Numbered from the stretch's first letter, positions 47,184 through 58,396 are shown. The stretch: DNA of 64,000 bases from Oikopleura dioica (GCA_907165135.1 OU015566.1:2048501-2112500); one strand, 5' to 3'. Program-made: numbers and translations. Notes: generated by a model not told the origin, from the letters alone.

Positions 47184-47768
47184 GTCGACAGTTTGGAAAA
47201 CCAAACCCAAACCTGGCTTGACAATCAAGACGACCTAGACCTCATCCAGCTTCGCCGCTCAGGCCTCGCAGTACAAAAACAATTCTTCGAAAAAATAACG
47301 GCCGAAGAAATCCCACTTGGCGAAGTTTCAAAAGTTCAAAGAATCATACATTCCAAAACATCCCGCGAATTCGCAGTTACTCTCCGGCGGAAGAGAATTG
47401 AAGAAGTCAGCCTTGGGAAAAGCCCGTCATTTGAGAGTGCGGAAGATTTTTGGAAGAATTTGGAGAAAAATATCATCTTCTTTTGGTAAGAAAATAAGCT
47501 CGAAAATACACTTTATCCTTGGCTTGGCAACCTGTATAGAAACCTGAGTCAGGGTTCTGAAAGATAATAATATAGCCGCGTAGTCTTTCTTGACCCTGAC
47601 TCAGGCTTCAACACAGGTTACCAAGCCCCAGCTTCTACCAGTCAATCACCAATATCGACACAAATTTTCAGCAAACATTTCCGTAAAAAATCCATGAGAA
47701 CTGCAGTAGAGGACACTTTGGACCTCACCAATCATCTTCAAAAACAGAAATTCACACCAAAACTTTAA
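47184..47768 (+). CDS. Hypothetical helical protein, at least two exons
   Basis: Exon 47184-47485 follows a strong acceptor (CTTTCAG) and splices (TG then C) to 47672-47768, ending in KFTPKL. The product is charged and helical (QLRRSGLAVQKQFFEKITAE, then EIPLGEVSKVQRIIHSKTSR). The upstream exon is unresolved: reading through GTGAGT at about 47138 joins in phase 0 to an open frame with no ATG. Using the AG inside GTCGACAG instead would join an ATG at 47068 in frame. The 186-bp intron holds an inverted CCTGAGTCAGG pair. No family recognised. Confidence 0.5.
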
Positions 47769-47954
47769 TTCAATAAGTACCAACTTTGTTATATTATTCA
47801 ATGTCAAAAACTGTACTCACGAGCTTTACTGTACAAAACTGAATATTCAAATAAAGCTCGCAAAACTCGTATGAGCGGTATTGTAACTTTTGTATTTTGA
47901 AAAATGAAAAATTTGAAAGGAAACAAAGCGAAAGTAAGGCAAGATAAGAGCGAG

Positions 47955-49779
47955 TTAAAAATTTGTATCGACGGCGTCTTCGTCGAATTGGAGCACTTTT
48001 TCGAGAGTTGAGTTTAGCGTGTTGAAAGCAGTGGATAGGTTGAACCAGCCGCCGAAGCTTGAGTCCGGCGCATTTGGGAGGATTGGGTTGTCGGGATTGC
48101 TCCAAAGAAGCAAGTCTTCTGAGCCGATGCTTTGGATTTCTTTGACAATAGCTTTCGAAGGCTTTTGATTTTTTTTTGAATTGATTATGGAAAGAATAAT
48201 TTATTAATAAATAAAACGTGCTAACTTCAAGATTATGTTCGTAGTAGAGAATAGAACCAATGGACCTAATGCGCCTATGCTGTTTTATCGAAAAGTATCA
48301 TCGATATCAAAAATAAATAAACACTGTATATACAGTTTTTCGAAGCCCGACCTTTGAATCCACCAACAACAACCGCTACGCCAACATAACCTACTCTGAG
48401 CAGCTCATTTGCCACCGTAAACAGCGTTGAATCCGAGTCGTCTCTGCCAATGAGCACAATGTCCGGCAGATCAACCTCTAGGCCGTCTTTCTTCAATTCA
48501 GATGATAGATTCCAGTGGAATTTATCCACTGATGCTCGTAAAGAAGTCATCTCCATCAGCTCATCTTGGATACAGCAGGAAAGACGTAGGGAGCCGATCA
48601 GATGGGAGTGCTCGAAATTGGCGTCGGGGCGAATGTCTAGGACAACTCCAGCGGTAGCGTTAAGGACATCCTAGGAAATTACGATTCGTATTGACCTTCT
48701 GGTTCGGTAACCGTTGTAGGAAAACTGAGTTAACTACCTTTACAACTTGCTCCGCCGAAACCGGTAGAACCAAAAAGTCGTTGATATCTTCTTTTGGCTT
48801 CTTTCCTTTTTGAATTTCTTCGCGCATGCGCTGCAAAAAACTGGCGGGGGTCTTGCTTTGATAGAACTGCGCCAGTTGAATAAGGTCCGACAGATCGTCT
48901 GGTTGAATTTCTTTGATGTCGAGCTCGGGATTATCTCGCCGGTTCATAAGACAGACCAGTGCGGTGAATATGAGTACCAGATTGTCGGTAGACTGGAACA
49001 CTGATAAGAGGATAAAGCTCCAAGGTTAAGCTATCACAAAGTTACCTAGATCAAAGAAAGACAAGAGCGTTTCGTCTCCAAGACAATTGACGAACATATT
49101 ATCGATCCAATCGCACGCAACTTTACTGTAATCCAATTTCTTCGACTGCAGCAGTCTCGCATATTCTGGATCAAAGTACTGTACAAGCAAATCTAAGTAG
49201 CATCTGATCGTTTCTCTCTCCACTCTCGGGTGAAATTTGCTCACAGCTGCGTAGAAGCAATTGTAGACAACGTTATCTTCAAGTCCGAGAGCGAGAAAGG
49301 GCGCTAGAATCGTGGCGAATTCGGATTTTGGTGGAACGCCACGAGATTGGGAGTATTCAGCGATAATGGAGGAGGCAAGTTCGGGATTTGAAGATGATTC
49401 GCACGATTTAAGGAGGAGCTCTTTCCGAGGATAATTCAATTACAAAACTAACAGTGGTTTTTGAATGTTTTAGTAAAATAAGATCCTGTCCTTTTCTTCT
49501 TCTGAAATTCGACCTTTTCCCATGAACTCCCAAAAGCGCCGGCCAAATCTTCAGTCTCAACTCTTCTGGGAGGCAATTCGAGTCAATGATGCTCCTCAAA
49601 ATATCCCCATCATAAACTTCATCGTTGAGCGCTGATTCTAGCTCCGCCAGCCAGATCGGCTTGAGAAGCGATGATTCCGGCGAATCGTCGTCGTCTTCGA
49701 GGAATGCTTCGATTTCTGCCTCGAGGTCTAGATCTGTCGTGTATTCTCCGACCAGGTCGTCGTCCATTTCTTCGTCCAT
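47955..49779 (-). CDS. TBC1D23: TBC1D23-like protein (TBC plus rhodanese domain)
   Basis: Reading from 49779: an acidic start (MDEEMDDDLVGEY), the TBC domain with VVYNCFYA and LLVQYFDPEYARLL, then SKTPASF, then a rhodanese domain (TAGVVLDIRPDANFEHSHLIG). Exon boundaries: 49046 (end), 49000-48738, 48670-48352, 48151-47955. The first intron, between about 49520 and 49411, is not resolved; only a non-canonical donor keeps frame. TBC1D23 is a golgin-binding trans-Golgi adaptor for endosome-derived vesicles. As in that family, no arginine finger or rhodanese catalytic Cys is evident, so it is likely non-catalytic. The protein stops about 65 residues after the rhodanese domain, so the long linker and C-terminal PH-like domain of vertebrate TBC1D23 are absent. 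Confidence 0.85.
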
Positions 49780-50058
49780 TTTCGTTCGCTGCTAGAGTTT
49801 TCGACAAACCATTCTGAGAAAGATAAAGGCGGTTTTCGGGAGGGTTTCCTTTATTTGAACATTGGTCGTCCATTTTAAATGGCCCTTTCTAAGAAATCAA
49901 TCCAGTTCTAAAAAGACGTTCTATGACTAGCTGCGCCGCATATTATGCCATAAGCATGCCCATATTTCTTTTTAATAACTTATTCTACCAAAACTATTCC
50001 GTCAAAGGTGCGTTGTTCATAATTAAATCCTTGCAGGTTGCGAGCTTTCTACTCCTTT

Positions 50059-50066
50059 TATAAAAG
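50059..50066 (+). promoter_or_regulatory. TATA box of secreted-peptide gene
   Basis: TATAAAAG, about 200 bp upstream of the ATG at 50263. A TSS about 30 bp downstream would give a 5' UTR of roughly 170 nt. Matches the canonical metazoan TATA sequence. Confidence 0.55.
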
Positions 50067-50262
50067 AGCAGGGTCACTCTGACGAGCAGACTCACTCATT
50101 CAATTATTTCAATTCAAGCTTGATCTGACCACCAGCGGAATAAATAAATATTCATTTTATCGGATCATTGGCAATCTTCGATACTTTTCCATTAGTGCAG
50201 TTATTGTTGCAGCTATCTCATAATTTTGACACTTTCTCAAAACTTTGCCAAAGAGAGAAGAA

Positions 50263-50821
50263 ATGAGACTTTTGAGAATTCTGCTGATTGTCTACCAGAC
50301 AATTGACGCTGAATTTACGTTCTACGATCTTTCTCGCATCAACCGAGAATGCAGAAAAACTCAGCTAGCAAGTAAATTACTTTTTGAAGATAAAAGTCGA
50401 TTAGTATTCTTATAGAAATCTTCGCGCTAGATAATCCTTATGAATTTGGCAGTCCCTTCAGACGAGTTTCAAAAACGTGCCAGGCTGTGACAAGATATGT
50501 TTCTGCTTATTACCTAGGTAGGCTGGGTATCTGTGTTTAGGGTCAGGCTTCTTGACTAAGGAGTAGGAAAACTAGTCAGGTTTTCTGTCTAACTTAGACA
50601 GTCTAAGGAACAGGAAAACAGGTCAGGTTTCCAAAAAACAGGACCATTACTCAGTTTTCTACACAGGTTCTGTCTCAAAAGACAGATCACTTGTAATGCT
50701 ATAATTTTAAGACAACACAACTTTGCCCTGGCTGAAAATCAACCCCGAAAAAGAGGCACCAACAGCCGACGAAATCGCAGAAATGATCGCCAAAGAAATG
50801 GAAAAGAATCAGAATATCTAA
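50263..50821 (+). CDS. Small secreted protein of unknown family
   Basis: Three exons, 50263-50371, 50416-50517 and 50712-50821, joined by canonical introns, give 106 residues in frame. Residues 1-16 (MRLLRILLIVYQTIDA) are a signal peptide. The mature protein has two Cys (INRECRKT and SKTCQA), an RR pair and an acidic C-terminal helix ending EMEKNQNI. Intron 2 contains repeats of CAGGTTTTC and CTGTCTAA type. A TATA box precedes it and AATAAA is at 50908-50913. It shares the layout, though not clearly the sequence, of the secreted peptides at 9946 and 57378. Confidence 0.75.
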
Positions 50822-51236
50822 TAAGATTTTCGTATATGCAGCATATGATACGCTCGTTTCTCGAATATTGCCTAATTTTGCAAATGTTTTATCTTTCAAT
50901 TACCACTAATAAATGTTGTGATAAGAAAATTGTTGAAAATTGGTGGTGAATTTTATTGGTGAACATCTGTTATTGTGCGTGAAATTGGTAATTTCGTAGT
51001 ACGATATGTTTTTGTTTGATAAGGCGGCACAACAGGTAAAATATTGGCTTTGACTCGTAGATGATACAGTTACTAATGAGCAGAAGAGTTAGATGCAAAA
51101 ATTCTTTTGCAAAAGTTTTAAATTATTTCGGTTGGACAAAAAGAAAGGTTGATAAAGAGTTTATATCGTCAGCTGCTCGCTGATAGTACGAACTTTTAAC
51201 AAAAAGGAGGCTAGAAGAAGCGGGAAAGGAAAATTT

Positions 51237-53349
51237 TTAAATACGGAAGGAATGACCCTTGTGGGGATCGATGTGCTTGAGAGTTAGGTAGACGTCTGTG
51301 CCGATGCCGCTCATTGACTTTTTCGTGTTTCAAATTATTGAATATCGGATAGTATAAGGGGAGACTCTTTCAAAAAGCCCTACTTGTATAAAGTACTACT
51401 ATTTAATTAGTTTTCAAACAATTCCTTTATTTCTAGTTTGCCACCAAGATACTCTGCGTATGCCTTCGAAATCGGAAGCCCAATGCCATACCCGGCGAGT
51501 TCCTTTTCGTTACTGTTCGCCATACTCAAAAGATCTCCCACACCGCCGTATCCTTGCCTGCCGCGAGCGGTCGTGAAGTGGTATCGCCAGATTTTGTCGA
51601 TAACGTCACTCTTCATTCCTGAAAAAACGCTCAACGATGTTTTCACCAGGGTCTCCAAAAATTGGATGTGCGATGGAAGTCCGAGCGCGCTCTCGAGCGC
51701 CGGACTTCCGTGTGCTGGTCGTTGGCTCGCCCCTGGTTTTCACCCTTTTCTTTTACCTTTTCCTCTGTCCGCGATTCGAATGGTAAAATCTTCTCGATTC
51801 ACAGCAATAGTTACGTCGATTGGTGGCATTTGTCGCGCAGAGTTTGCATGAGCTTCAATCACGGCCCTAGAATTTTGAATCTAGTGACCTGTTGAGTTAT
51901 TTTTCTGTTTACCTGAAGGCGTTTTTGAAGACTTCTTGCAGAATATAATCGACTCCGATGGGGATGTATGGGAATTCCGCCTCTGTATGTCCATTCAGCT
52001 AAAAAGGGGGTTGAAAATGGGGAATAGTCGAGTGAGTACCTTTACTCGTGGCGGATTGTCGCAGTGAAACATCCACGACTCTCGGATCTTTCTAGCAATT
52101 GCTTCGATATCTTTCGCTGGCTTCCATCTACTCTCAACAATTCCGATTCTGTCGCGCTGAAAGAAATTTATTTCTGGTCTGATTTGAATAAAAGTGACAA
52201 GGCGAAAAAAGTGAGATGATAAAGAATCGTAGCTCTTAGAATTTGGGAAAAAAGATTGCGTGATAAATGACTGTAAATGACTTGTAGTAGATCTTACTTT
52301 TGGGATGAAATATTTCTAAAAAAGAGCCAAAATTTGAATGAGGTAAAGAAAAACAAACTTACCGAGTTCTGTCCAATCTGATCCTTGAGCAAAAGGTGAT
52401 GCTGGGCGAGAAGACGGATTCCAAGACGGCTGGTGAGCGTTTTGTCGAGAAACGATTGGACAAGATCGTGTGTTTTCTCCTCGTCGCCGTCGAAGATTTC
52501 GAGAATGTGGTCGTGGCAGGAGGAGAAACCCTTGAACCGCAGGTAAGGTGGGAGAACGAAACGGAAGGGTTACCTGGGTCAAGTCGTCGATAACGGATCC
52601 ATGCTCATCGAGCAGGATTTCGAGCAAATGCGTGAAATCATCGACTTTATCTTGTGTTTTCACCATTCGACCGTCGTTGAAGTTTGAGATCACCTTGAAG
52701 GAGCGAATGTATTGCTCCATCTGAACGAGTAAATGTTTGAAACAAAAAATAAAGCGTGAAAATTTTTGAGGTTCCCTTATCGTTAATATCGAGGAAGCCG
52801 CTCGCGGCTTCGAGATTCACGGGGTTAAAACCTTGGTAGGAGATGATAAGACATAATTACTTACAACTTTGAGAATATGAGGATTGGTGACGACAATAAA
52901 GGGCAGGGATCTGAAGCCTTTGATTCGGTGAGCGATGCGTACGGGAAGTTCGCTTTGGAGATATTGCGCCGATCGCTGAAGAGAAATGCCCCTTTGGGAC
53001 TTTTTACGAATTTCAAAAATTTTACGATTAGGTCGATGTTGGAGGGGATCCGTCCAGTGAACAGAAGAGCAGCCGCCTTGAGTCGAACGGAGTCCTTCTT
53101 CGCCGCGTGGTGGATGTCGTGGTCGCGGTAGTATTGAGCGGTGGTTTCGCGACGCAGCTGGGCTTTGTTCTCGTTGTAGCCGCCCAGGGGATAGACGCCG
53201 GAGGAGGAGGCCTTCGACGCTACTACATTTGTTCGTCGAGCCTGAAGATGAAAGAGGGATGAAAATTGGGAAAGAAGAAATGAGGAAGCCTTGATTGAGG
53301 CGTGAAGCATCTTTCTTACCTGTTGAGCAACGTTTTTAATGAGTGACAT
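51237..53349 (-). CDS. BCKDK: Branched-chain alpha-ketoacid dehydrogenase kinase
   Basis: Ten exons: 53349-53320, 53241-53026, 52975-52865, 52720-52574, 52530-52363, 52156-52040, 51998-51913, 51866-51757, 51618-51425, 51317-51237; 419 residues, against about 412 in vertebrates. It phosphorylates and inactivates the BCKDH complex in the mitochondrial matrix. Landmarks: [39 protein letters not shown], the N-box [14 protein letters not shown], the G1 box DRGKG, YHFTTA (BCKDK rather than PDK), the G2 box [17 protein letters not shown] and the C-terminus [14 protein letters not shown]. The last intron (51424-51318) has no usable GT; a GA-AG intron restores both frame and family length. The N-terminus is short, basic and Ser-rich after the first exon, consistent with a mitochondrial presequence. 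Confidence 0.92.
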
Positions 53350-54981
53350 CTTTTTTATTTATTTTTCGTGAGGATGGTTTTGTGAAATTCGTGAAAGTGA
53401 AGTGGAATTGTGACGGTTCTTGATTTTCTTTATTTTTTAAGTTCTCCGTTCTTTCTTCGAGTAGACTTGGGCCGCTAGTAAATTTCTTCTTGACTGTGTA
53501 ATTCGCATAGAACTGTTCGAGAGCTAAAGAGCAAGGTTAATACCAGCATTTCCAGATAGTAATGGTCCTCATCGCAACGGATCTTCTAGGTCCCGTTAAA
53601 ATGGGGACCCATTTTTGATTACTGTAAAGATGAGATTACTGTTTGAAACCTTGAAATGCCAAATAAATGAAGATAATTGAAAAAAAGTATAAAAATATGT
53701 ACAAAAAAGAAACTGAAAAATTATCCCCGTTAAAATTATTATTAAACAAAATTCTAGAGATAAAGTTTTTCTTACCGCCAAAAGGCACCTAATCTTTCCC
53801 GAAAAAGAAAAATTTGTGTTTCAAAAATCAGATATTTCTGCTTTTCAATTTTTGCTGTTTTCTCTTTTTTTCGTGGTTCGCCCGATCGATCAGAATCTAA
53901 GGGGAGCGGCGCGCGCGTGGGTGTTTTTACCTTTTTTCTTGATTTTGAATTTCTTGAATTTGAACTTCGCAATTTAGGTGAAAAGAAAATCCTGATCTTT
54001 TAGGTCTCTGGTTGAAGTAAAAGGGGAGTTGGCAGATCTGAATGAAGAAAAGATTGAAGGATTACGTAATGGCTTTTAACATGTGACCTAGCCAGGGGGA
54101 GGTCGAATGGAGTCAGACTTTGGTCTTTGGACCAGTTCTAGCTAGATCAGGTGATTAGTTTTTATCGAAACACCGGTTCTACTACCAGAAGGCCCCCCTT
54201 TGAGTGTGGGTATATCCTCATATCTATCCCTAAGCTACTCTTTTCCTTTGCTAAAATCTCAACGGTACATATATAGAAAAAATCGCAAGTATAAAAAGTC
54301 TTACCGAAAGGAACTTCCTACAGTAGGTTAGTATAAGGCCTGTTACTTTTTAAGTTTATTTAATAAACAATTTATAAAACAGTCTGCTTTTCTGCTGTTA
54401 CAGTACTAGTAGGCTTAAGCTAAAGCTTACTTTTTTATTATGTTTGTCGAAGACGAGAATTATATAATATGTCATTTATAATATAATTGTGTACATAATT
54501 ACTCTGAATATGTTTCAAATTGGGCTTGTATCAAAAGAATTTAATTAAATCAATAATGTTTTCATAATAATTTACATAACATATAATATGTTACATATTG
54601 GTATATAATATGTTATGTTTAAAATATAATTCCTCTGGTAAATTACCTCTAATTCGTTCTCAAAATACTTCTTTCTTCTTTTGTTCAACTGGGTATAAAA
54701 AGACAAATGACAGTATATATTCGGAAATAAGGCGAATTTTGAGCTATTTATTGCTCAATTGACTTGAAAAGTCTCAAAGCGGAATCATTTGAGCGATTTG
54801 TCAAGCACTTTCTTGCGTGATTTCTGCGACACACCTCGTGTCCACCAAAGCCGTTTTTGGAAGGTTCGACTTTTTTGGGAACATGGCTTTTTGTGGAGAG
54901 GAGCATTTTGTCTACACTAGAATGACACCTTTTCATTTCGACATTTTGTCATTTTTGATTGATTTTTTAGAAAGAACTTTC
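53350..54981. other. Intergenic, AT-rich
   Basis: No supported gene. Short frames at 53596-53972 (-) and 54748-54936 (-) lack domains and starts. Around 54460-54620 there are several AATATATAATATGTTA-like words, a degenerate AT repeat. Possible promoter of BCKDK to the left. Confidence 0.5.
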
Positions 54982-54989
54982 TTTGAATT

Positions 54990-55826
54990 CAGGGTGGGGA
55001 AAGGTCTACGGCACGGCACGGCACGGCACTGCGGCACGGACACGGCACGGCACGTGCCGTGCCGTGCCGCTCCATTCAGTGAATTTCAGTTTGGACACGG
55101 CACGGTGCCGCGGCACTGGGGTTAAGGTGAGGCGCAGCCCCGTTCGTTGATTTTTAAATTTGGGGGGCTTGACGGCCCTTCGGGCCGTTTCAGCCCCGTT
55201 CCTTGATTTTTAAATTTAAGGGGCTTGACGGCCCTTCGGGCCGTTTCAGCCCCGTTCCTTGATTTTTAAATTTAAGGGGCTTGACGGCCCTTCGGGCCGT
55301 TTCAGCCCCGTTCCTTGATTTTTAAATTTAAGGGGCTTGACGGCCCTTCGGGCCGTTTCAGCCCCGTTCCTTGATTTTTAAATTTAAGGGGCTTGACGGC
55401 CCTTCGGGCCTTTTCAGCCCCGTTCCTTGATTTTTAAATTTAAGGGGCTTGACGGCCCTTCGGGCCGTTTCAGCCCCGTTCCTTGATTTTTAAATGTAAG
55501 GGGCTTGACGGCCCTTCGGGCCGTTTCAGCCCCGTTCCTTGATTTTTAAATTTAAGGGGCTTGACGGCCCTTCATTTTTCTCGAAATTTCTCGGTCGATA
55601 CCTACGTTGCAGACTAATTTATTAAATAAAATTATATTCATTTAGTTTTGAGTGTTTTTTACGAGAAAAAAAGGAAAAAACTGTGCCGTGCCGTGCTGTG
55701 CCGTGTCCCGCCACGCGTTCTTAATTTTTTTGCCGTGCCGTGCCGTGCCGTCCCGCGGCACAGGAATTTTTGGTGTGCCGTGCCGTGCCGGTGCCGTTGA
55801 ATTTTCTTAAGACATTCCCCACCCTG
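54990..55826. mobile_element. hAT-like element carrying a 56-bp satellite
   Basis: Left end CAGGGTGGGGAAAGGTCT, right end AGACATTCCCCACCCTG, flanked by a perfect 8-bp duplication TTTGAATT at 54982-54989 and 55827-55834. CAGGGTGGGG ends and an 8-bp duplication are diagnostic of hAT insertion. Inside, (GGCAC)n-type repeats sit near the left end and their inverted form (GTGCC)n near the right. Between them is a tandem satellite. No transposase, so it was mobilised in trans. Confidence 0.9.
55115..55573. repeat. 56-bp tandem satellite, about eight copies
   Basis: The word GACGG recurs at 55171, 55227, 55283, 55339 and onward at exactly 56-bp steps to about 55563. Each unit holds the palindrome ACGGCCCTTCGGGCCGTTT and an AT-rich part (TTGATTTTTAAATTTAA). 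Copies are nearly identical, so the array is young or homogenised. Tandem with no unique spacers, hence not a CRISPR. Confidence 0.92.
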
Positions 55827-55949
55827 TTTGAATTAAATCCGGCGTGATCCGATTTTTTATTATTTGCCCTGTGATAACATTTTCGAATTTTTGAAGTATG
55901 AAAATCGAAATTTGCTAATTTTTAATCTTCTTATATCATTTTGAGATAA

Positions 55950-56346
55950 TTATTCAAGTTCTGCCGGGTCGTACAAATCATCCTCCAAAGCATCATCCCA
56001 TAGATCGCACATGTTTTCGTATTCATCGAATTTACTGACATTATCTAAAAGATAAACTCAAAGTTTACAATTGATCTTCTTCAAGAAGACGATTACGTAT
56101 AAGTTACGTATAACCCTAACACTAACCGAGCGCATCAGGGTGATGCCCTTACCCTCAGTTTGCTAAATCCGATTAAGGTGCTTACCAAGAATTTCCTCCA
56201 TAACGTCCAGATCACTATTATCATCGAGGTCTTCTTCTTGAGCTTTATCGCGAATTTCGTTACGAAGGCTCACATCATCAACCTTCGATTAACTCTTCTA
56301 GGATTTCAACTTCCAAAAAAACTTACGCATGATGATAAAAACTCAT
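55950..56346 (-). CDS. Small acidic protein, three exons
   Basis: Exons 56346-56327, 56268-56186 and 56044-55950 splice through GT-AG introns to 65 residues. The protein starts MSFYHHALRNEIRD and is rich in Asp/Glu (EEDLDDNSDLDVMEEIL, then CDLWDDALEDDLYDPAELE). No signal peptide or membrane segment. Frame closes at each joint, which supports the model; no family recognised. Intron 2 includes a telomere-like CCCTAACACTAACC remnant. Confidence 0.55.
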
Positions 56347-57290
56347 TGCCGAGGACCGAGAGTGGTGTTATTGTTCGCGGCGGATTAAGGGACTTGATGG
56401 ATTTGATTGAATCAGACTTGAACAAGTGATTATTTCCCAATCATTCCAGGGATTATTGATTACATACATAAATGAGCCGCTCTTCTAAAAGTGTTGTACC
56501 ATAGTTGGTAATCTTTAAGATGATAATTTTTCTTCTGATTGATCGGTTTATGAGTTTACATAAGAAAAAGGTAAAAGATTCTATCCTGAACCTCGTCTTG
56601 GCTTTGATTCTTTTGATATCAAAGATCTCATGGTAATAAATCATCATAAACATGATAATTTTTTCGAAGATTTGCGTCAGAAAATTACTGAAGCATTCGA
56701 TTATCAATCCGTTCTACATAAAAAAATATTCATCATTCCTGGTCTGGATTTCGTTTCTTCAAGAAATTCCATATTTTCTCTGCAATTTTCCCAACAGCCA
56801 TTCTTTTCAAAGTTTTTTTTTCTCACAAAAATGCCCTTTGAAAGAAAAATTGAAAACTTTCATGAGCTGGATGATAAATTCCATTTCGCCCGTCTTATTC
56901 TGACTCCCAAAAAGCACCTTTTCCTCGTTTGAAAACATGATTAACGCCTTTTTTTGGAGAAGAAAACGAGCAAATTAAAGGTCAGTTGATTAAAAACATT
57001 TTTATCCGATCTTTTTTTCAGTTTTGTTTTGGAAGACAAACATCATTTTTATTGAAAGTTATGCTTATGCTCGATTACAAAATCAGAAATCAAAGCCGGC
57101 ATTCAGTTTATCTGGCAACTGTGAATACAAAAATAACAACAGTTCGATATGCTACCGTGTAAAATTGGCGCTAATACAGCAATTAAAATATGTTCAACTA
57201 GTGCGCGCGACTTGTGATCTTGCGACACTCGGGCTCACTCTAACGGATTAATTATTATGTGATTCGAAGATAACACATTAATTGCTGGAT
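56347..57290. other. Intergenic, AT-rich
   Basis: A 100-codon plus-strand frame (56630-56932) and a 75-codon one (57024-57251) have no recognised domain or splice context and overlap equally open antisense frames. No supported gene. Upstream half is probable promoter of the small acidic gene. Confidence 0.4.
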
Positions 57291-57298
57291 TATAAATA
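57291..57298 (+). promoter_or_regulatory. TATA box of ADLIG peptide gene 2
   Basis: TATAAATA lies 87 bp upstream of the ATG at 57378. A start site around CATCAGTTCC (57322) is at the expected distance. Confidence 0.6.
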
Positions 57299-57377
57299 CG
57301 ACCGTCGGGGCCAACTTTGACCATCAGTTCCAACTTCGGAAAATAATCGGAAAGCTTCAAAAGCAGTCATAAACAAA

Positions 57378-57578
57378 ATGAATTTGCTGGTTCTCATCCA
57401 AATGCTCCTGATCAACATTTCCCTCGCCGATCTCATTGGCTTCAATCGCATGAGGAACAACATGTTCAACCACTACACGACCAGGATCAACGATGTCAAG
57501 CTCAACAAATACGATCGGGATCCGGAAAGCATGTACCGACGAAAAATACTCATGTTTCTCAAGTTTCATGAGAACTGA
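57378..57578 (+). CDS. Small secreted protein, ADLIG family member 2
   Basis: A single exon of 66 residues. Signal peptide MNLLVLIQMLLINISLA, then DLIGFNRMRNNMFNHY and a basic C-terminal half with YRRK. The segment after the signal peptide aligns with that of the gene at 9946 (ADLIG-[YF]-NR-[LM]-x-NN then N-x-HY), so they are paralogues that have diverged in the C-terminal part. A TATA box is at 57291 and AATAAA at 57623-57628, so this is a complete compact gene. Function unknown; size and dibasic sites suggest a secreted peptide or prohormone. Confidence 0.7.
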   Translation: MNLLVLIQMLLINISLADLIGFNRMRNNMFNHYTTRINDVKLNKYDRDPESMYRRKILMFLKFHEN

Positions 57579-58396
57579 AGTCATCCCTTCCTGTTTAGAT
57601 CTAGAGTTTTGCATCCATTAAAAATAAATTTAAAAGAAAAACTCGCCTTCTTCAGTCTCTTTTGTGTCTAATCCTAACCCTAACCTGAGTCAGGGTCATC
57701 CGCAAAATATTTTCCCCGAGCCAAGACCATTTCATTTGATCCAGAATCGACTTTCCATCAGAAACAGTCTTTGATATCAGAGATTATGATGAAGTACTCA
57801 GATTAATTTTGAATGAACAATCCATCATTATTTTTTTTCAAACTAAAAGAGACCAGATCAGTTCCAAAAATGACTTTGACGATTGAATTCATGAAAAGAG
57901 AGATCATTCAGCAGAAAAAAGGAACGTTGATTATTTTTATTATTACTATTGCCATTCTGGTAATATCTTGACTTTTTATACTGAAGTTATGAGCGTTTTT
58001 TGAGGTTCTTGTATTCTCTGAAGAAAGAAGACACGAGTTGTATGAGGATTTGAGAGCACACAATACGAAAGTTCAAAATCAATGGAAAGATCACAGCTTC
58101 TTTAATCTTGATCTTAACCATCGACACCATTAAATTCTGAAGCTGACTGTAAACTGAAATAAAGTCCGTTTGAAATAAAGTCCTTATCACTAAAATAATT
58201 AAGAAAGTTCTCTGACCAAAATTTCGTCAGTCTTCCATCATCGATCAGATTCTTCCAGGCCGCGCGCTCGTGGGAAAAGGTCCTCCGCAATTGTGGGAAA
58301 TTTCAATTTAGCGCGCTCAAAGTGAGGAGTCATCTATTCACAAAAGAAAAATTTCAATTTTGAGGAATAATGAGAAAATAAGTGAATTGTAAGAAA
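57579..58396. other. Intergenic region upstream of GTF3C3
   Basis: Contains a CCTGAGTCAGGGT palindromic word at about 57682. A 47-67 codon minus-strand frame at 57987-58190 ends in a dibasic tail (NLKKRS) and may be a small gene, but nothing confirms it. Region around 58260-58300 is GC-richer and may be the promoter. Confidence 0.4.

Noticed and set aside
54817-55125. 102-codon plus-strand frame
   Set aside because: Crosses the left end of the hAT-type element, so it joins unrelated sequence.
55115-55573. CRISPR-like regular array
   Set aside because: The 56-bp units are contiguous with no unique spacers, lie inside a hAT-type transposon and are in eukaryotic DNA.
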